Shown: positions 42,280 to 52,144, numbered from the stretch's first letter. The stretch: DNA of 64,000 bases from Ureibacillus endophyticus (GCF_003628435.1 NZ_RBZN01000003.1:59942-123941), one strand, 5' to 3'. Made by a program: numbers and translations. Notes: generated by a model not told the origin, from the sequence alone.

Positions 42280-42411
42280 ATGCCGAAAGAAGTAGATATA
42301 AAGAAAATTGTTTCGAATTTATCGAAGTTAGGTGTTACTGCAACGGTTACAAAGTCTCGTTTAGAATTATTAAAAGTACTAACACCACCAACTCAAACTC
42401 CACAAGTATAA
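42280..42411 (+). CDS. Small protein, 43 aa
   Basis: An ATG with a good AGGTGG site 6 bases upstream opens 43 codons: a basic, helical first half (VDIKKIVSNLSKLGV) and a TKSRLELLKVL segment ending in a Pro/Thr/Gln tail. There is no membrane segment. It has its own terminator, so it is probably a real gene. It may belong to a small Listeria/Bacillales family I recall as lmo0850-like, but that is unverified. Confidence 0.65.
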   Translation: MPKEVDIKKIVSNLSKLGVTATVTKSRLELLKVLTPPTQTPQV

Positions 42412-42468
42412 ATAAACAAAGCAAATTCAAACAAATATAATTAGTACGCTATTTTGAAAGACTTTTCC

Positions 42469-42507
42469 GGGTAAATGAACAAAATTTCGTTCATTTACTC
42501 GTTTTTT
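42469..42507 (+). terminator. Rho-independent terminator of the 43-aa gene
   Basis: GTAAATGAAC pairs with GTTCATTTAC around 8 bases, then TCGTTTTTT. Confidence 0.85.
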
Positions 42508-42511
42508 ATAA

Positions 42512-42552
42512 TTAAAACTCCCCCTGGTCCAGTCCACCAGGGGGAGTTTTGT
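42512..42552 (-). terminator. Rho-independent terminator of rodA
   Basis: A 12-bp GC-rich stem (42516-42527 with 42537-42548), then TTTTAATT on the minus strand; the + side also ends in TTTTG. Confidence 0.85.
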
Positions 42553-42585
42553 TATCGGAAGTTTTAAAGTAAGATATGCTTTTTG

Positions 42586-43776
42586 TTAATCTTCGTCATC
42601 ACTTGCAGAGAACATGTATGTTCTGTAGTGGAATTTCATACTAAACACCAAGCCGATTGCAAGGGCATTCCCCATTAACGAACTACCACCGTAACTTAAG
42701 AAAGGAAGAGGAATACCGGTAATCGGTAATAGTTGAATCGTCATCCCAATGTTTTCAAAAACGTGGAAGGTAATCATTGCAATGATACCAGCACATACAT
42801 AAGTACAAAACGGATCTTTTAATGTTAATGTAGTTTTTGTTAAGTGATAAATAAGCAAGAAATATAAACAGATAACAAAGCTTGCCCCAAGGAATCCCCA
42901 TTCTTCACCGATTACAGTGAAAATAAAGTCAGTATGATTTTCGGCAACATACACTTCTCGATCCATATAACCTTTACCGAAAATTTCACCAGAGCCAATT
43001 GCGTTTAGTGAGGTTATTAAATGATAACCCCAATCTGAGGAGTAAGCATAAGGGTCTAACCAAGAGTAGATACGGGCAAATTGGTAATGACTAAAACCTA
43101 ACTTCTCTTCAAGAAAAGTTTGCATATAAATGGCCATCCAAAGTAAAGTGCCGCCTACAGCTACCCCACTAATAAATACCGGCAAGATTATTTTCCATGA
43201 TATACCGGCAACGATTATAATTGCAGCGGTAATCGCTAAAAATACAAGCGATGACCCTAAGTCTGGTTGTGACATAATAAATGCCAAAGGAACAAATAAA
43301 GTCAGACCTATTTTACCTAATAGAATAAAATCTGTTTTAATTGTTTTAATCCCATATTGTTCATGGTGCTTACTGATTACCCTTGAAACAGCCAGTATAT
43401 AAAAGGTCTTCATAAATTCCGAGGGTTGAATATTCCCTATTGGTAAGTGATACCAACTTTTCGCGCCATTGACAGGTTCACCAAGTTGACCTGGACCTTC
43501 TGGCATAAAGATGAGAAGAAGTAATAATAAAACGCCAAACCCATATAAATACCAGGACATTTTTTTATATTGATCGGGTTCGAAATACATAACAAAAGCT
43601 ACTATGAATGCACCAATCACATACCATTGAAGTTGCTTTATTACGAAGTTTGTAGCACCGTATTGACCAGTAGTTTGGGCAGACGAAATCGCCAACAAAC
43701 TAATAATTAAAAAGATAACTAATATAAAAAATAGCTTCCAATCAAAACGACCGGCAAAATTTCGATGATTTTCCAT
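42586..43776 (-). CDS. rodA: Rod-shape protein RodA (SEDS glycosyltransferase)
   Basis: A 396-aa SEDS-family membrane protein with ten or so helices that polymerises lipid II for side-wall peptidoglycan together with a class B PBP. The C-terminal FENIGMTIQLLPITGIPLPF followed by LSYGGSSL matches RodA better than FtsW. ATG at 43776 follows AAGGTGAAC; the frame is open 53 codons further but that part has no good site. It is near ddl-murF in a cell-wall neighbourhood. Confidence 0.88.
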   Translation of the reverse strand: MENHRNFAGRFDWKLFFILVIFLIISLLAISSAQTTGQYGATNFVIKQLQWYVIGAFIVAFVMYFEPDQYKKMSWYLYGFGVLLLLLLIFMPEGPGQLGEPVNGAKSWYHLPIGNIQPSEFMKTFYILAVSRVISKHHEQYGIKTIKTDFILLGKIGLTLFVPLAFIMSQPDLGSSLVFLAITAAIIIVAGISWKIILPVFISGVAVGGTLLWMAIYMQTFLEEKLGFSHYQFARIYSWLDPYAYSSDWGYHLITSLNAIGSGEIFGKGYMDREVYVAENHTDFIFTVIGEEWGFLGASFVICLYFLLIYHLTKTTLTLKDPFCTYVCAGIIAMITFHVFENIGMTIQLLPITGIPLPFLSYGGSSLMGNALAIGLVFSMKFHYRTYMFSASDDED

Positions 43777-43973
43777 TTTGTTCACCTTATTAACTTTTAA
43801 TAAATCGTAAATTTCCTCTTTCACGATTGCACATTTTACTTTAACATAGAAATGCGGAAAAAGGGTACTATCGATTAGTTTTATGTTGTGACGAAAAGCG
43901 TCTCGAAAATGTTTCAAAAAAATAAATAAAAACATATAATATTATTTGGACCAAATTATTGGAGAGTGATCGT

Positions 43974-44723
43974 ATGGCGAAGAAACAAAAAACTGCTGAA
44001 GACTTTATACAACATCTATATATACATATGAATGATGTCGACCATTTCGTTATTTTTAGTGGTTTATCTTTAAAGCAGTTTGTTAATGCGGTCGATCCAA
44101 TACAAAACTTATTGTTACTAAAACATGATTACGAAGATGGCTTATTTAATATGAATACCCAATTTGATTTTATACCGGGTGAAGATTTGAAAAAGTTCGT
44201 TAAAGAAATGGCCGATACAAAGAGTGATTTATGTTTTGTCGATTTTTTAAAGGAAAAAGATTTAAACAATTTAACACCGCTTGAACAAGCAGAGTTACTA
44301 TATATTGGACATAAAAAAGAGCCAATTCATTCGCCATTTTTCGCGAAACTGTCAAATCGATATGTGTATTATTCTTCTTTGAATGACAAGACAACCAAAA
44401 TTTATTTCCGTTTTCTAAACGACTATGAAGCCCTAGTTTCTAATGTATATAATTCATTAATTAAAGAAAAAGAAGGAAACGGTAGTTTTTGGCGAAGAAA
44501 ATCAAAAGAAGCTATTCCTAAAATAGATCCACTTGTTTTAAAAGCTTATCGCCCATTTATAAAAGAAGGTGCTTTGTTGTCCCTTTATAAAATGGAGAAA
44601 CCGAATAATTGTTATGGAATTGAAATACGAACATTATCGGATTACGATTATGCTGATGAAGTATGGGACGATTTAAATTTTATTTTAAAACAAAGTTATG
44701 ATGAATTGATTAAAATTTCTTAA
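43974..44723 (+). CDS. Conserved-looking hypothetical protein, 249 aa
   Basis: A soluble, charged protein without membrane segments or motifs I recognise. It has a basic start (MAKKQKTAEDFIQHLYIH), a central YIGHKKEPIHSPFF and a long helical tail. ATG at 43974 follows GGAGAG. It lies between rodA and ddl with a terminator after it, so it is its own unit. No function can be assigned. Confidence 0.7.
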   Translation: MAKKQKTAEDFIQHLYIHMNDVDHFVIFSGLSLKQFVNAVDPIQNLLLLKHDYEDGLFNMNTQFDFIPGEDLKKFVKEMADTKSDLCFVDFLKEKDLNNLTPLEQAELLYIGHKKEPIHSPFFAKLSNRYVYYSSLNDKTTKIYFRFLNDYEALVSNVYNSLIKEKEGNGSFWRRKSKEAIPKIDPLVLKAYRPFIKEGALLSLYKMEKPNNCYGIEIRTLSDYDYADEVWDDLNFILKQSYDELIKIS

Positions 44724-44724
44724 A

Positions 44725-44764
44725 AAACTTTCTGTCCTTTTTGTTTTTGACAGAGAGTTTTTTT
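44725..44764 (+). terminator. Rho-independent terminator after the hypothetical gene
   Basis: AACTTTCTGTC pairs with GACAGAGAGTT around 12 bases, then TTTTTT. Confidence 0.85.
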
Positions 44765-44880
44765 CACTTTTTTGCAAGAAGTTCTATAATATAGGTCATA
44801 TATAGGTTTTTGTCTCGTTTTATGATTCTTCATAACATCCTGTGTTAAAATAGAAATACTCAATTTTTGGAGGTCAAGTA

Positions 44881-45954
44881 ATGAAAAAGCGAATAGGTTT
44901 ATTATATGGAGGGAAATCTGCAGAGCATGAAGTATCACTTTCAACGGCTACAGCAGTTTCTAAAGCAATAAATTATGATAAGTATGAAGTGCACCCAATC
45001 TACATTACATTAGATGGGCAATGGCTTAGAGGACCTCAATTAACAGAAGCAGTTGAATCTGCAGAACAATTACAATTTACAAAAAATGATGTGCAAGAAA
45101 ATAACATAACTGAGTTTATTTTAGACCAAGGAAAACAAGCGCAATTTGATGTTATCTTCCCTCTACTTCATGGTACGAATGGTGAAGATGGGACAGTTCA
45201 AGGGTTATTAGAAGTTTTAAACTTCCCTTATGTTGGGAATGGTGTGTTGGCTTCTGCTGCTGGTATGGATAAAGTTGTTATGAAACAGCTATTTGAAGTG
45301 GCTGGATTAAAACAAGTGCCATTTGTATACTTTATTCAACATGAATGGAGCAATCAACAAGAGAAAATATTAGAGCAATGTCAAACAGAGTTAACTTGGC
45401 CAATGTTTGTAAAACCTGCAAACTTAGGATCAAGTGTAGGTATTAGCAAAGCAAATAACATAGAAGAATTAAAAAAAGCAATTAATTTTGCATTCCAATA
45501 TGACCGAAAAGTGCTTGTTGAACAAGGTATTAAAGCGCGTGAAATCGAGATGGGTGTATTAGGAAATAACGATCCGAAAGTTTCGGTTGCAGGCGAAATC
45601 AAACCAATGACAGAATTCTACGATTATGATTCGAAATATAAAGATGGTTCAACAGCTTTAGTGATTCCGGCAGAAATTCCTTCGGATGTTGAGGCGACAA
45701 TGAAAGATATGGCGATTCGTGCCTTTAAAATTTTAGATTGCGCGGGTATTGTACGTTCTGACTTCTTTGTAACAGATCAAAATGAAATTTACATTAACGA
45801 AGTAAATACGATGCCAGGGTTTACTCCGGTAAGTATGTATCCTCTTTTATGGCAGCATACAGGTGTTAGTTATCCAGAGCTAATTGATACACTAATTGAA
45901 TTAGCAATTGAACGTCATTCAGAAAAACAACGATTACAATATAAACGAGATTAG
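44881..45954 (+). CDS. ddl: D-alanine--D-alanine ligase
   Basis: A 357-aa ATP-grasp ligase making D-Ala-D-Ala for peptidoglycan. Motifs include GGKSAEHEVSLSTA near residue 11, LHGTNGEDGTVQGLLE near 100, VKPANLGSSVGISKA near 177 and EVNTMPGFTPVSMYP near 304. ATG at 44881 follows GGAGGTC. murF starts 12 bases after the stop, so the two form an operon; alr at 54566 provides D-alanine. Confidence 0.96.
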   Translation: MKKRIGLLYGGKSAEHEVSLSTATAVSKAINYDKYEVHPIYITLDGQWLRGPQLTEAVESAEQLQFTKNDVQENNITEFILDQGKQAQFDVIFPLLHGTNGEDGTVQGLLEVLNFPYVGNGVLASAAGMDKVVMKQLFEVAGLKQVPFVYFIQHEWSNQQEKILEQCQTELTWPMFVKPANLGSSVGISKANNIEELKKAINFAFQYDRKVLVEQGIKAREIEMGVLGNNDPKVSVAGEIKPMTEFYDYDSKYKDGSTALVIPAEIPSDVEATMKDMAIRAFKILDCAGIVRSDFFVTDQNEIYINEVNTMPGFTPVSMYPLLWQHTGVSYPELIDTLIELAIERHSEKQRLQYKRD

Positions 45955-45966
45955 AGTGGGCGAATC

Positions 45967-47334
45967 ATGAAAAAAACGTTAAAGGAAATTGCAGATTGGT
46001 TAGGCATTGATTCAGGTAAGTACTCAGACGAAGTGGTTACCGGAATATCGATTGATACAAGAACACTTAAAAAAGGTGATTTATTTATTCCTTTCCACGG
46101 TGAAGCGGTAAATGGTCATAAATTTGTACAGCAAGCCTTTGAAAAGGGTGCTGCTGCTGCTCTTTGGTTAAAGGACGAACCGAATCCTCCAAAAGATAAA
46201 CCGATATTATTTGTTGATGATTCCGAAATCGCATTACAACAAATGGCTCGTAAATATCGAAATGAACATAAAGCAAAGTTTATTGGTGTTACAGGATCAA
46301 ACGGAAAAACTTCCTCCAAAGATATTTTAGCGAGTATGCTTGAACCATTTTATAAAGTTCAAAAAACGATTGGGAATTTTAATAACCAATTAGGCTTACC
46401 AATTACAATTTTATCCCTTGATGAAGATACAGAAGTTGCGGTTCTGGAAATGGGGATGAGTGGTTTTGGTGAGATTGAGTTTTTATCAAATTTGGCAAAA
46501 CCTCACTATGCGATTATCACAAATATTGGTGAAGCCCATATGCAAGATTTAGGTTCGCGAGAAGGTATTGCAAAAGCGAAGTTCGAAATTATTAAAGGCC
46601 TTCAATCAGATGGAACGTTATTCTTCGATGGAGATGAGCCATTATTACAAAGTCTGGTAGCTAAAACAACGAATCTAAATAGCAGAGCTTGTGGATTTAG
46701 CAAAGACAATGATTTATTTGCTACAACTATCGAAACAACAGATAAAGGTAGTCAGTTTACTGTTAGTGGCGAAATCAATGGTGAATTCTTTATACCAGTA
46801 TTAGGGAAACATCAAGTGAAAAATGCTTTAAATGCTATGTTGTTAGGTCGTGCTTTAGGACTTACAACGGAACAAATTAGAACTGGTTTAGCCCAAGTAA
46901 AACTAACAGATATGCGCATGCAATTAGTTTCTACAGAAAATGGTCCATTGTTTATAAATGATGCCTATAATGCTGCTCCTACTTCAATGAAAGCAGCAAT
47001 TCAATTTGTTCAAGCAACTACTATAAGAGATGATAAATGGTTAGTTCTTGGAGATATGTTGGAGCTAGGAGAAAACGAGGAGCAATTCCACAAACAACTT
47101 TCGGAAGTCATTGACGCAAAGGAAATTTCTAAAGTATGTTTATTTGGCCCTCGAATGAAATGGCTTTATGAACAATTGTTAAATTCGTTCACAAAAGATG
47201 ACTTAGTTTATACGGAGAATGATTATGATGTAATTGTTCAAACTATAAATAACTATGCGAGTAACAATTCGTTAATTTTATTAAAAGGTTCAAGAGGGAT
47301 GAAACTAGAAACAATCTTAAAATCATTCCAATAA
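45967..47334 (+). CDS. murF: UDP-MurNAc-tripeptide--D-Ala-D-Ala ligase
   Basis: A 455-aa Mur ligase that adds the dipeptide made by Ddl to the UDP-MurNAc-tripeptide. The ATP-binding loop GVTGSNGKTSSKD lies at residues 107-119, VLEMGMSGFGEI and NIGEAHMQDLGS follow, and the C-terminal domain has FINDAYNAAPTSMKAA. ATG follows GTGGGCG after a 12-base gap from ddl. A strong terminator ends the operon. Confidence 0.96.
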   Translation: MKKTLKEIADWLGIDSGKYSDEVVTGISIDTRTLKKGDLFIPFHGEAVNGHKFVQQAFEKGAAAALWLKDEPNPPKDKPILFVDDSEIALQQMARKYRNEHKAKFIGVTGSNGKTSSKDILASMLEPFYKVQKTIGNFNNQLGLPITILSLDEDTEVAVLEMGMSGFGEIEFLSNLAKPHYAIITNIGEAHMQDLGSREGIAKAKFEIIKGLQSDGTLFFDGDEPLLQSLVAKTTNLNSRACGFSKDNDLFATTIETTDKGSQFTVSGEINGEFFIPVLGKHQVKNALNAMLLGRALGLTTEQIRTGLAQVKLTDMRMQLVSTENGPLFINDAYNAAPTSMKAAIQFVQATTIRDDKWLVLGDMLELGENEEQFHKQLSEVIDAKEISKVCLFGPRMKWLYEQLLNSFTKDDLVYTENDYDVIVQTINNYASNNSLILLKGSRGMKLETILKSFQ

Positions 47335-47340
47335 CTTTGT

Positions 47341-47373
47341 GAGGTGTCTATGGATCATAGACACCTCGTTTTT
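47341..47373 (+). terminator. Rho-independent terminator after murF
   Basis: A perfect 12-bp stem (47341-47352 with 47356-47367), loop GAT, then GTTTTT. Confidence 0.93.
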
Positions 47374-47401
47374 AATATGAGCCTTAAAGGGAGTATGGAA
47401 A

Positions 47402-48118
47402 ATGAGTGTTGGAGTTTTAATGCTACATGGGTTTTCAGGTGGACCTTATGAAATATCGCCATTAGCCCAATACATAGAAGAGAAAACGGGGTGGGTTGTT
47501 GAAACACCAACATTTACAGGGCATGGGGAATCTGATGCACTACATTTAAAAGGGTATATAGCAGAACATTGGTTAATGGATGCGGAGATTAGTTTCCGTA
47601 ATTTATCCAAAAAGGTGAATGAGGTAATTGTTATTGGATTTTCAATGGGTGGTGTCATTGCATTATATTTAGCTAAACGCTACAAGGTGAAGCAGTTAGT
47701 GTTGTTAAGTGCTGCGGCAAAATATATTGCTCCAGCACAATTACTTAAAGATTTACGTTTAATAGCAGAAGATGCCATAAGAGGGCAACTAAAAGATAAT
47801 GAATTATTTAAACGGTACGAGAACAAACTAAAAAATGTACCTGTAAGTAGCACTGTTCAATTTATGAAAATAGTAAGGCAAGTTGAACCTTATATTCGTA
47901 CAATCAATGTCCCAACATTTATCGTGCAAGGCCAAGAAGACGGTATTGTTCCTTATGCAACTGCCCAATATTTATATGATGAATTACCTACAAAAGAAAA
48001 GTATTTATTTTACTCAGAAAAAGGGAAACACCATATTTGTTATAGTGATGATTGTCTCGTATGGTACCCAAAAATATTGGACTTTATGGAAGGTAGGGAT
48101 GTTTTTATAGGAATATAA
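47402..48118 (+). CDS. Alpha/beta hydrolase (carboxylesterase/monoacylglycerol lipase type)
   Basis: A 238-aa serine hydrolase: MLHGFSGGP at residues 7-15 (oxyanion region), nucleophile elbow GFSMGG with Ser81, an Asp in VQGQEDGIVPY and a C-terminal His in GKHHICYSDD. Size and motifs match thermophilic carboxylesterase Est30/YvaK-like enzymes. ATG follows GGGAG. The natural ester is unknown. Confidence 0.9.
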   Translation: MSVGVLMLHGFSGGPYEISPLAQYIEEKTGWVVETPTFTGHGESDALHLKGYIAEHWLMDAEISFRNLSKKVNEVIVIGFSMGGVIALYLAKRYKVKQLVLLSAAAKYIAPAQLLKDLRLIAEDAIRGQLKDNELFKRYENKLKNVPVSSTVQFMKIVRQVEPYIRTINVPTFIVQGQEDGIVPYATAQYLYDELPTKEKYLFYSEKGKHHICYSDDCLVWYPKILDFMEGRDVFIGI

Positions 48119-48221
48119 ATCCAAAATAATAATAACATTTTTGACAACTAGAGCATTATCGTTGCAATGCGGTTATGAGCCATGATAGACTATGTAAAGC
48201 AATGGATACATTTTGTGCGAG

Positions 48222-48256
48222 GCTCTTCTCATAACTGAAGAAGAGTGCTTTTTTTT
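48222..48256 (+). terminator. Rho-independent terminator after the esterase gene
   Basis: GCTCTTCT pairs with AGAAGAGT (one G:U), 9-base loop, then GC and eight T. Confidence 0.75.
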
Positions 48257-48479
48257 GAATTTAACGGTTTTATTCTATTTAGTATTGTAGATAACAGAAG
48301 ATGTAGAATCAAACCGCTCGGCAAAGACCGGGCTTTCCTTTTCATATAGTATCGCTCTCTGAAAATACAGAGTTTTATTAAGTAACGGAAACGTTCCAAA
48401 CTTAGGCCCTTAGTTTGCCGCATTTCATCTGAAAATGTAACCATTTGTCAACTTAATGGAAAAAAGGAGATTGAAGAGT
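48257..48479 (+). promoter_or_regulatory. Long leader of cshA
   Basis: About 220 bases separate the previous terminator from the helicase start. They contain dyads such as GGAAACGTTCC and CGGCAAAGACCGGG-like segments but no recognised riboswitch and no supported gene. Helicase mRNAs of Bacilli often have long leaders; a cold-shock role here is a guess. Confidence 0.3.
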
Positions 48480-49988
48480 TTGACAAATTTTTCAGAATTA
48501 AATATTAGCGAATCGACATTACGTTCATTAAAACGTATGGGATTTGAAGAAGCTACACCAATCCAAGAAGGTACAGTTAAGTTTGCTTTAGAAGGCCGCG
48601 ATATTATTGGGCAAGCACAAACAGGTACTGGTAAAACTGCAGCATTTGGTATTCCACTTATTGAAAAAATTGACCCAAGTAATCCAAATATTCAAGGGTT
48701 AATTATCGCTCCTACACGTGAATTAGCAATCCAGGTGTCTGAAGAACTTTATAAAATTGGATACGACAAACGTGTAAAAATCTTGTCAGTTTACGGTGGA
48801 CAAGATATTGGCCGCCAAATTCGTGCATTAAAAAATAAACCACAAATTATTGTTGGAACTCCAGGGCGTATTATTGACCATATTAACAGAAGAACATTAA
48901 AACTTGAAAATGTTCAAACGCTTATTTTAGACGAAGCAGATGAAATGTTAAACATGGGGTTCATTGATGATATCAATGCAATTTTAGAATATGTACCAGA
49001 AGAAAGACAAACATTACTTTTCTCGGCGACAATGCCTCCAGCAATCCGTAAAATTGCTACTAACTTCATGAAAAATCCTGAAGAAGTTAAAATTAAATCA
49101 AAAGAAATGACTGTTGAAAATATCGATCAATATTTTGTGAAATCACAAGAACGTGAAAAGTTCGATATTTTATCTCGTTTATTAAACGTACATCAGCCAG
49201 AACTTGCGATTATTTTTGGTCGTACAAAACGTCGTGTTGATGAATTATCACAAGCACTAAGTCTTCGTGGTTATTTAGCAGAAGGAATTCATGGTGATTT
49301 AAGCCAAGCAAAACGTATGTCGGTATTACGTCAATTTAAAGAAAATAAAATTGATATCCTAGTTGCTACAGACGTTGCTGCACGTGGTCTTGATATTTCA
49401 GGAGTAACTCACGTTTATAACTTTGACATCCCACAAGATCCGGAAAGTTATGTTCACCGTATCGGTCGTACAGGTCGTGCTGGGAAATCAGGTCTTGCAG
49501 TTACTTTCGTAACACCACGTGAAATGGGTTACTTACGTATTGTTGAAGAAACAACTAAGAAGCGTATGACACCACTTCGACCACCTACAGAATCAGAAGC
49601 TTTAGCTGGTCAACAACAGCTATCAATGGAAACGTTAGTTGAAATTGTACAAGCAAATGATTTAGGTGATTACCGTATTCTTGCTAATGAATTATTAGAA
49701 GATTATGATGCGATAGATTTAGTTGCTGCAGCGATTAAGTCATTAACAAAAGAACCGGATGATACGCCTGTTACAATTTCAGAAGAGCGTCCATTACCAA
49801 TGCGTAAAGAACGTTCTTCAAGCCGTAGCGGTGGAGGTCGTCGTGAAGGTGGACGTCGTGACTTTGGACGTGGTAGCCGTTCTGGTGGTGGTCGCCGTGA
49901 GGGTGGCCGTCGCGAAGGTGCACGTCGAGAAAGCGGACGCCGTGAAGGAGACCGCAGACGCACAACTCGTACACGCCGTGAAGATTAA
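48480..49988 (+). CDS. cshA: DEAD-box RNA helicase CshA
   Basis: A 502-aa helicase of the degradosome/cold-shock class. The order is Q-motif ([12 protein letters not shown]), Walker A AQTGTGKT at 46-53, DEAD at 151-154, SAT at 182-184, then [15 protein letters not shown] in domain 2. The tail after about residue 440 is an Arg/Gly-rich tract with repeated [13 protein letters not shown] units, a likely RNA-binding arm. TTG at 48480 follows AAAGGAG; an in-frame ATG at 48456 overlaps no good site. Confidence 0.94.
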   Translation: MTNFSELNISESTLRSLKRMGFEEATPIQEGTVKFALEGRDIIGQAQTGTGKTAAFGIPLIEKIDPSNPNIQGLIIAPTRELAIQVSEELYKIGYDKRVKILSVYGGQDIGRQIRALKNKPQIIVGTPGRIIDHINRRTLKLENVQTLILDEADEMLNMGFIDDINAILEYVPEERQTLLFSATMPPAIRKIATNFMKNPEEVKIKSKEMTVENIDQYFVKSQEREKFDILSRLLNVHQPELAIIFGRTKRRVDELSQALSLRGYLAEGIHGDLSQAKRMSVLRQFKENKIDILVATDVAARGLDISGVTHVYNFDIPQDPESYVHRIGRTGRAGKSGLAVTFVTPREMGYLRIVEETTKKRMTPLRPPTESEALAGQQQLSMETLVEIVQANDLGDYRILANELLEDYDAIDLVAAAIKSLTKEPDDTPVTISEERPLPMRKERSSSRSGGGRREGGRRDFGRGSRSGGGRREGGRREGARRESGRREGDRRRTTRTRRED

Positions 49989-49998
49989 TTTTATATAG

Positions 49999-50033
49999 TA
50001 AAAAGGGGTGTCTAAAAGTGACACCCCCTTTTT
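49999..50033 (+). terminator. Rho-independent terminator after cshA
   Basis: AAAAGGGGTGTC pairs with GACACCCCCTTTT, loop TAAAAGT, then T. Confidence 0.9.
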
Positions 50034-50063
50034 CTGCTTATTACTTCTAAGGTAATCGCAAAG

Positions 50064-50110
50064 AAAAAAGCTCTGTCTCAAAATGTATTTTTTCAGACGG
50101 AGCTTTTTTC
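50064..50110 (+). terminator. Second terminator-like hairpin after cshA
   Basis: AAAAAAGCTCTGTCT pairs with AGACGGAGCTTTTTT around 16 bases; A and T flanks let it act on either strand. Confidence 0.7.
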
Positions 50111-50166
50111 TTTGAAACAATTTTCTGTGTGATTCGTATAAAATGTAAAGAGAAGAGGTGTGAGCT

Positions 50167-50646
50167 TTGAGAAATGAGTTGATGTATCATATTCCTAAAA
50201 AGGGTCTAACGGTTTGGCGCTTGTATGGATTGTTTAACACGTTGTTTTTACTAATCTTAGCAGGTGTTGCAAGCTTTCTAACCTATAAGTTTGATTGGCC
50301 AATATTTATTTATTTTATCGCGGGGGGTATTGTAGTACTTTCTGCAATTACATTGATATGGCTATTTCCTAATATTCGTTGGAATCATTGGCGTTATGAA
50401 GTGCGTGAACATGAAATTGAAATTCAAAGTGGTTTGTTTGTTGTAACTACTACTTTAATTCCAATGGTCCGTGTTCAACATGTTGATACAGCACAGGGAC
50501 CAATATTAAAAAAATACGATTTATCTAATATTTCAATATCAACTGCTGCAACTACACACGTCATTCCGATGCTTATAACGAATGATGCAGATCAACTACG
50601 TGCACGTATTTCAGTCTTAGCAAGGGTGGCTGAAGATGATGTCTGA
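50167..50646 (+). CDS. ydbS: PH-domain membrane protein YdbS
   Basis: A 159-aa protein with two hydrophobic helices (about 17-65) and one bacterial PH domain (bPH2/DUF304; SGLFVVTTTLIPMVRVQHVD). It is paired with YdbT as in B. subtilis, and the pair is thought to affect resistance to antimicrobial peptides. TTG at 50167 follows AGAGGTG. It overlaps the next gene by a few bases. Confidence 0.9.
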   Translation: MRNELMYHIPKKGLTVWRLYGLFNTLFLLILAGVASFLTYKFDWPIFIYFIAGGIVVLSAITLIWLFPNIRWNHWRYEVREHEIEIQSGLFVVTTTLIPMVRVQHVDTAQGPILKKYDLSNISISTAATTHVIPMLITNDADQLRARISVLARVAEDDV

Positions 50647-52144
50647 TAACCGTTTTAAATTGCATCCAGTGACGACAATCATTAATTTTGTAAAGGGGTT
50701 AAAAGATTTACTTATCCCGTTTCTAATTATTTTTGCGGCAAATGGCTTTAATTTATCTTTTAATCCAAAAGAAGAAGGTTTTTGGGCTGAATTAATACCG
50801 TTAGCAGTTATGACGATTTTAACAATTTTATATTTATTTAACGGGATTATTAAATGGTGGACATTTGTTTATTGGTTTGAGGATGATGAATTACGAGTTA
50901 AGTATGGCTTGTTAGTAAAAAAGAAACGATATATCCCTTTTGATCGAATACAAAGCTTTAATTATAAAGAAGGGATATTTCATCGAGTATTTGGACTTGT
51001 GCAAGTAATGGTGGAAACAGCTGGGAGCACAGACGGTAAGCCGGAAGTTATTTTAACCGCAATTACAAAAGAGGCAGCAAATCAAATTGAACAAGTAACC
51101 CGTAAAGTTAAGCAAACGAAAATGGAAGGCGTACTTGAAGATGAAGATGGAGTAGACATTTTAGAAAAAGATTCCAATGATCATCAGCAACGCATTATCT
51201 TAAAGATGAAAGTAAAAGATCTCATTATTTTAGCTTCTACCTCTAATGGTATCGGAGTTGTATTAGCAGGGGTAGCGGCAGTATTGTCTCAGTTTTCGGA
51301 ATTTATCCCATATGAACGGATATTCGAGGAAGTTTCATCATTGATTAAATTTGGTGTTGTTGTTGTAGCTATAACAATCTTTGCGGCCTTATTTATTGCT
51401 TGGCTAATATCTGTCATCATTACATTTATTAATTATTATGATTATACGGTTATCGAAGAAGATGAGCGAATTACTATCACAAGAGGGTTATTAGAAAAGA
51501 AACGAATCACAATCCCGTTAAATAGGATACAAGCGATTAAAATTATTGAAAGTCCATTAAAACAAATATTTGGCTACTCATCTGTAGTCGTTGAGAGTGC
51601 GAGTGCAGGATATGGAGAGAAAGATAAGAAAATGACTCTTTTTCCACTCATTTCAAAAAGGGAAGTGTATAATACGTTACGCGACCTGGTGCCAGCATTT
51701 GAATGGGAGCAACCCCTTACAAAACCGCCAAAGAAAGCAAAACCATTTTTCTATCGAATCGATTTTCTTTGGTTAGTACCTATCATTGCTTTAAGTAGTT
51801 ACTTTTGGTTCCCGTATGGGTTATTATCGATTTTAATTATTGTTCCTGTTATTTTAATAGGTTTATGGCAGTATAAAACAACAGGATTTGCTATAAAAGG
51901 TAATCAATTAACGATAGTTTACAGAGGTATTAGCAGAGTAACATTCGTTGTTGAGAAAAAGCGCATTCAAGCTATGCAAAGTAAACAAAGTTATTTTCAA
52001 AAAAGGAAGAACATTGCTTCAGTCCAGGCTACCGTCATGTCAGGCATGACTGGAGCTACTGCTAAAGCAGCTCATTTAAATGTGCATGATGCTGAACAGG
52101 TATTGCTATGGTTTGAAAAGGGAGTGTCTGAAAAGACTTTTTGA
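50636..52144 (+). CDS. ydbT: PH-domain membrane protein YdbT
   Basis: A 502-aa protein with three bPH2 domains separated by paired membrane helices: KYGLLVKKKRYIPFDRIQSF near 101, ITRGLLEKKRITIPLNRIQAI near 281-301 in two parts, and a degenerate third copy near 430-460 (YRGISRVTFVVEKKRIQAM). ATG at 50636 or 50639 lies inside the end of ydbS, so translation is coupled. The pair's biochemical role is unknown. Confidence 0.9.
   Translation: MMSDNRFKLHPVTTIINFVKGLKDLLIPFLIIFAANGFNLSFNPKEEGFWAELIPLAVMTILTILYLFNGIIKWWTFVYWFEDDELRVKYGLLVKKKRYIPFDRIQSFNYKEGIFHRVFGLVQVMVETAGSTDGKPEVILTAITKEAANQIEQVTRKVKQTKMEGVLEDEDGVDILEKDSNDHQQRIILKMKVKDLIILASTSNGIGVVLAGVAAVLSQFSEFIPYERIFEEVSSLIKFGVVVVAITIFAALFIAWLISVIITFINYYDYTVIEEDERITITRGLLEKKRITIPLNRIQAIKIIESPLKQIFGYSSVVVESASAGYGEKDKKMTLFPLISKREVYNTLRDLVPAFEWEQPLTKPPKKAKPFFYRIDFLWLVPIIALSSYFWFPYGLLSILIIVPVILIGLWQYKTTGFAIKGNQLTIVYRGISRVTFVVEKKRIQAMQSKQSYFQKRKNIASVQATVMSGMTGATAKAAHLNVHDAEQVLLWFEKGVSEKTF

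Noticed and set aside
48229..48444. 71-codon minus-strand frame in the cshA leader
   Set aside because: Composition is not protein-like, there is no supporting ribosome binding site, and it overlaps a terminator.
49703..50120. Several overlapping frames on both strands at the cshA 3' end
   Set aside because: They are products of the repetitive Arg/Gly codons of CshA (giving RRPPSRR-like or VVAV-like runs), not genes.
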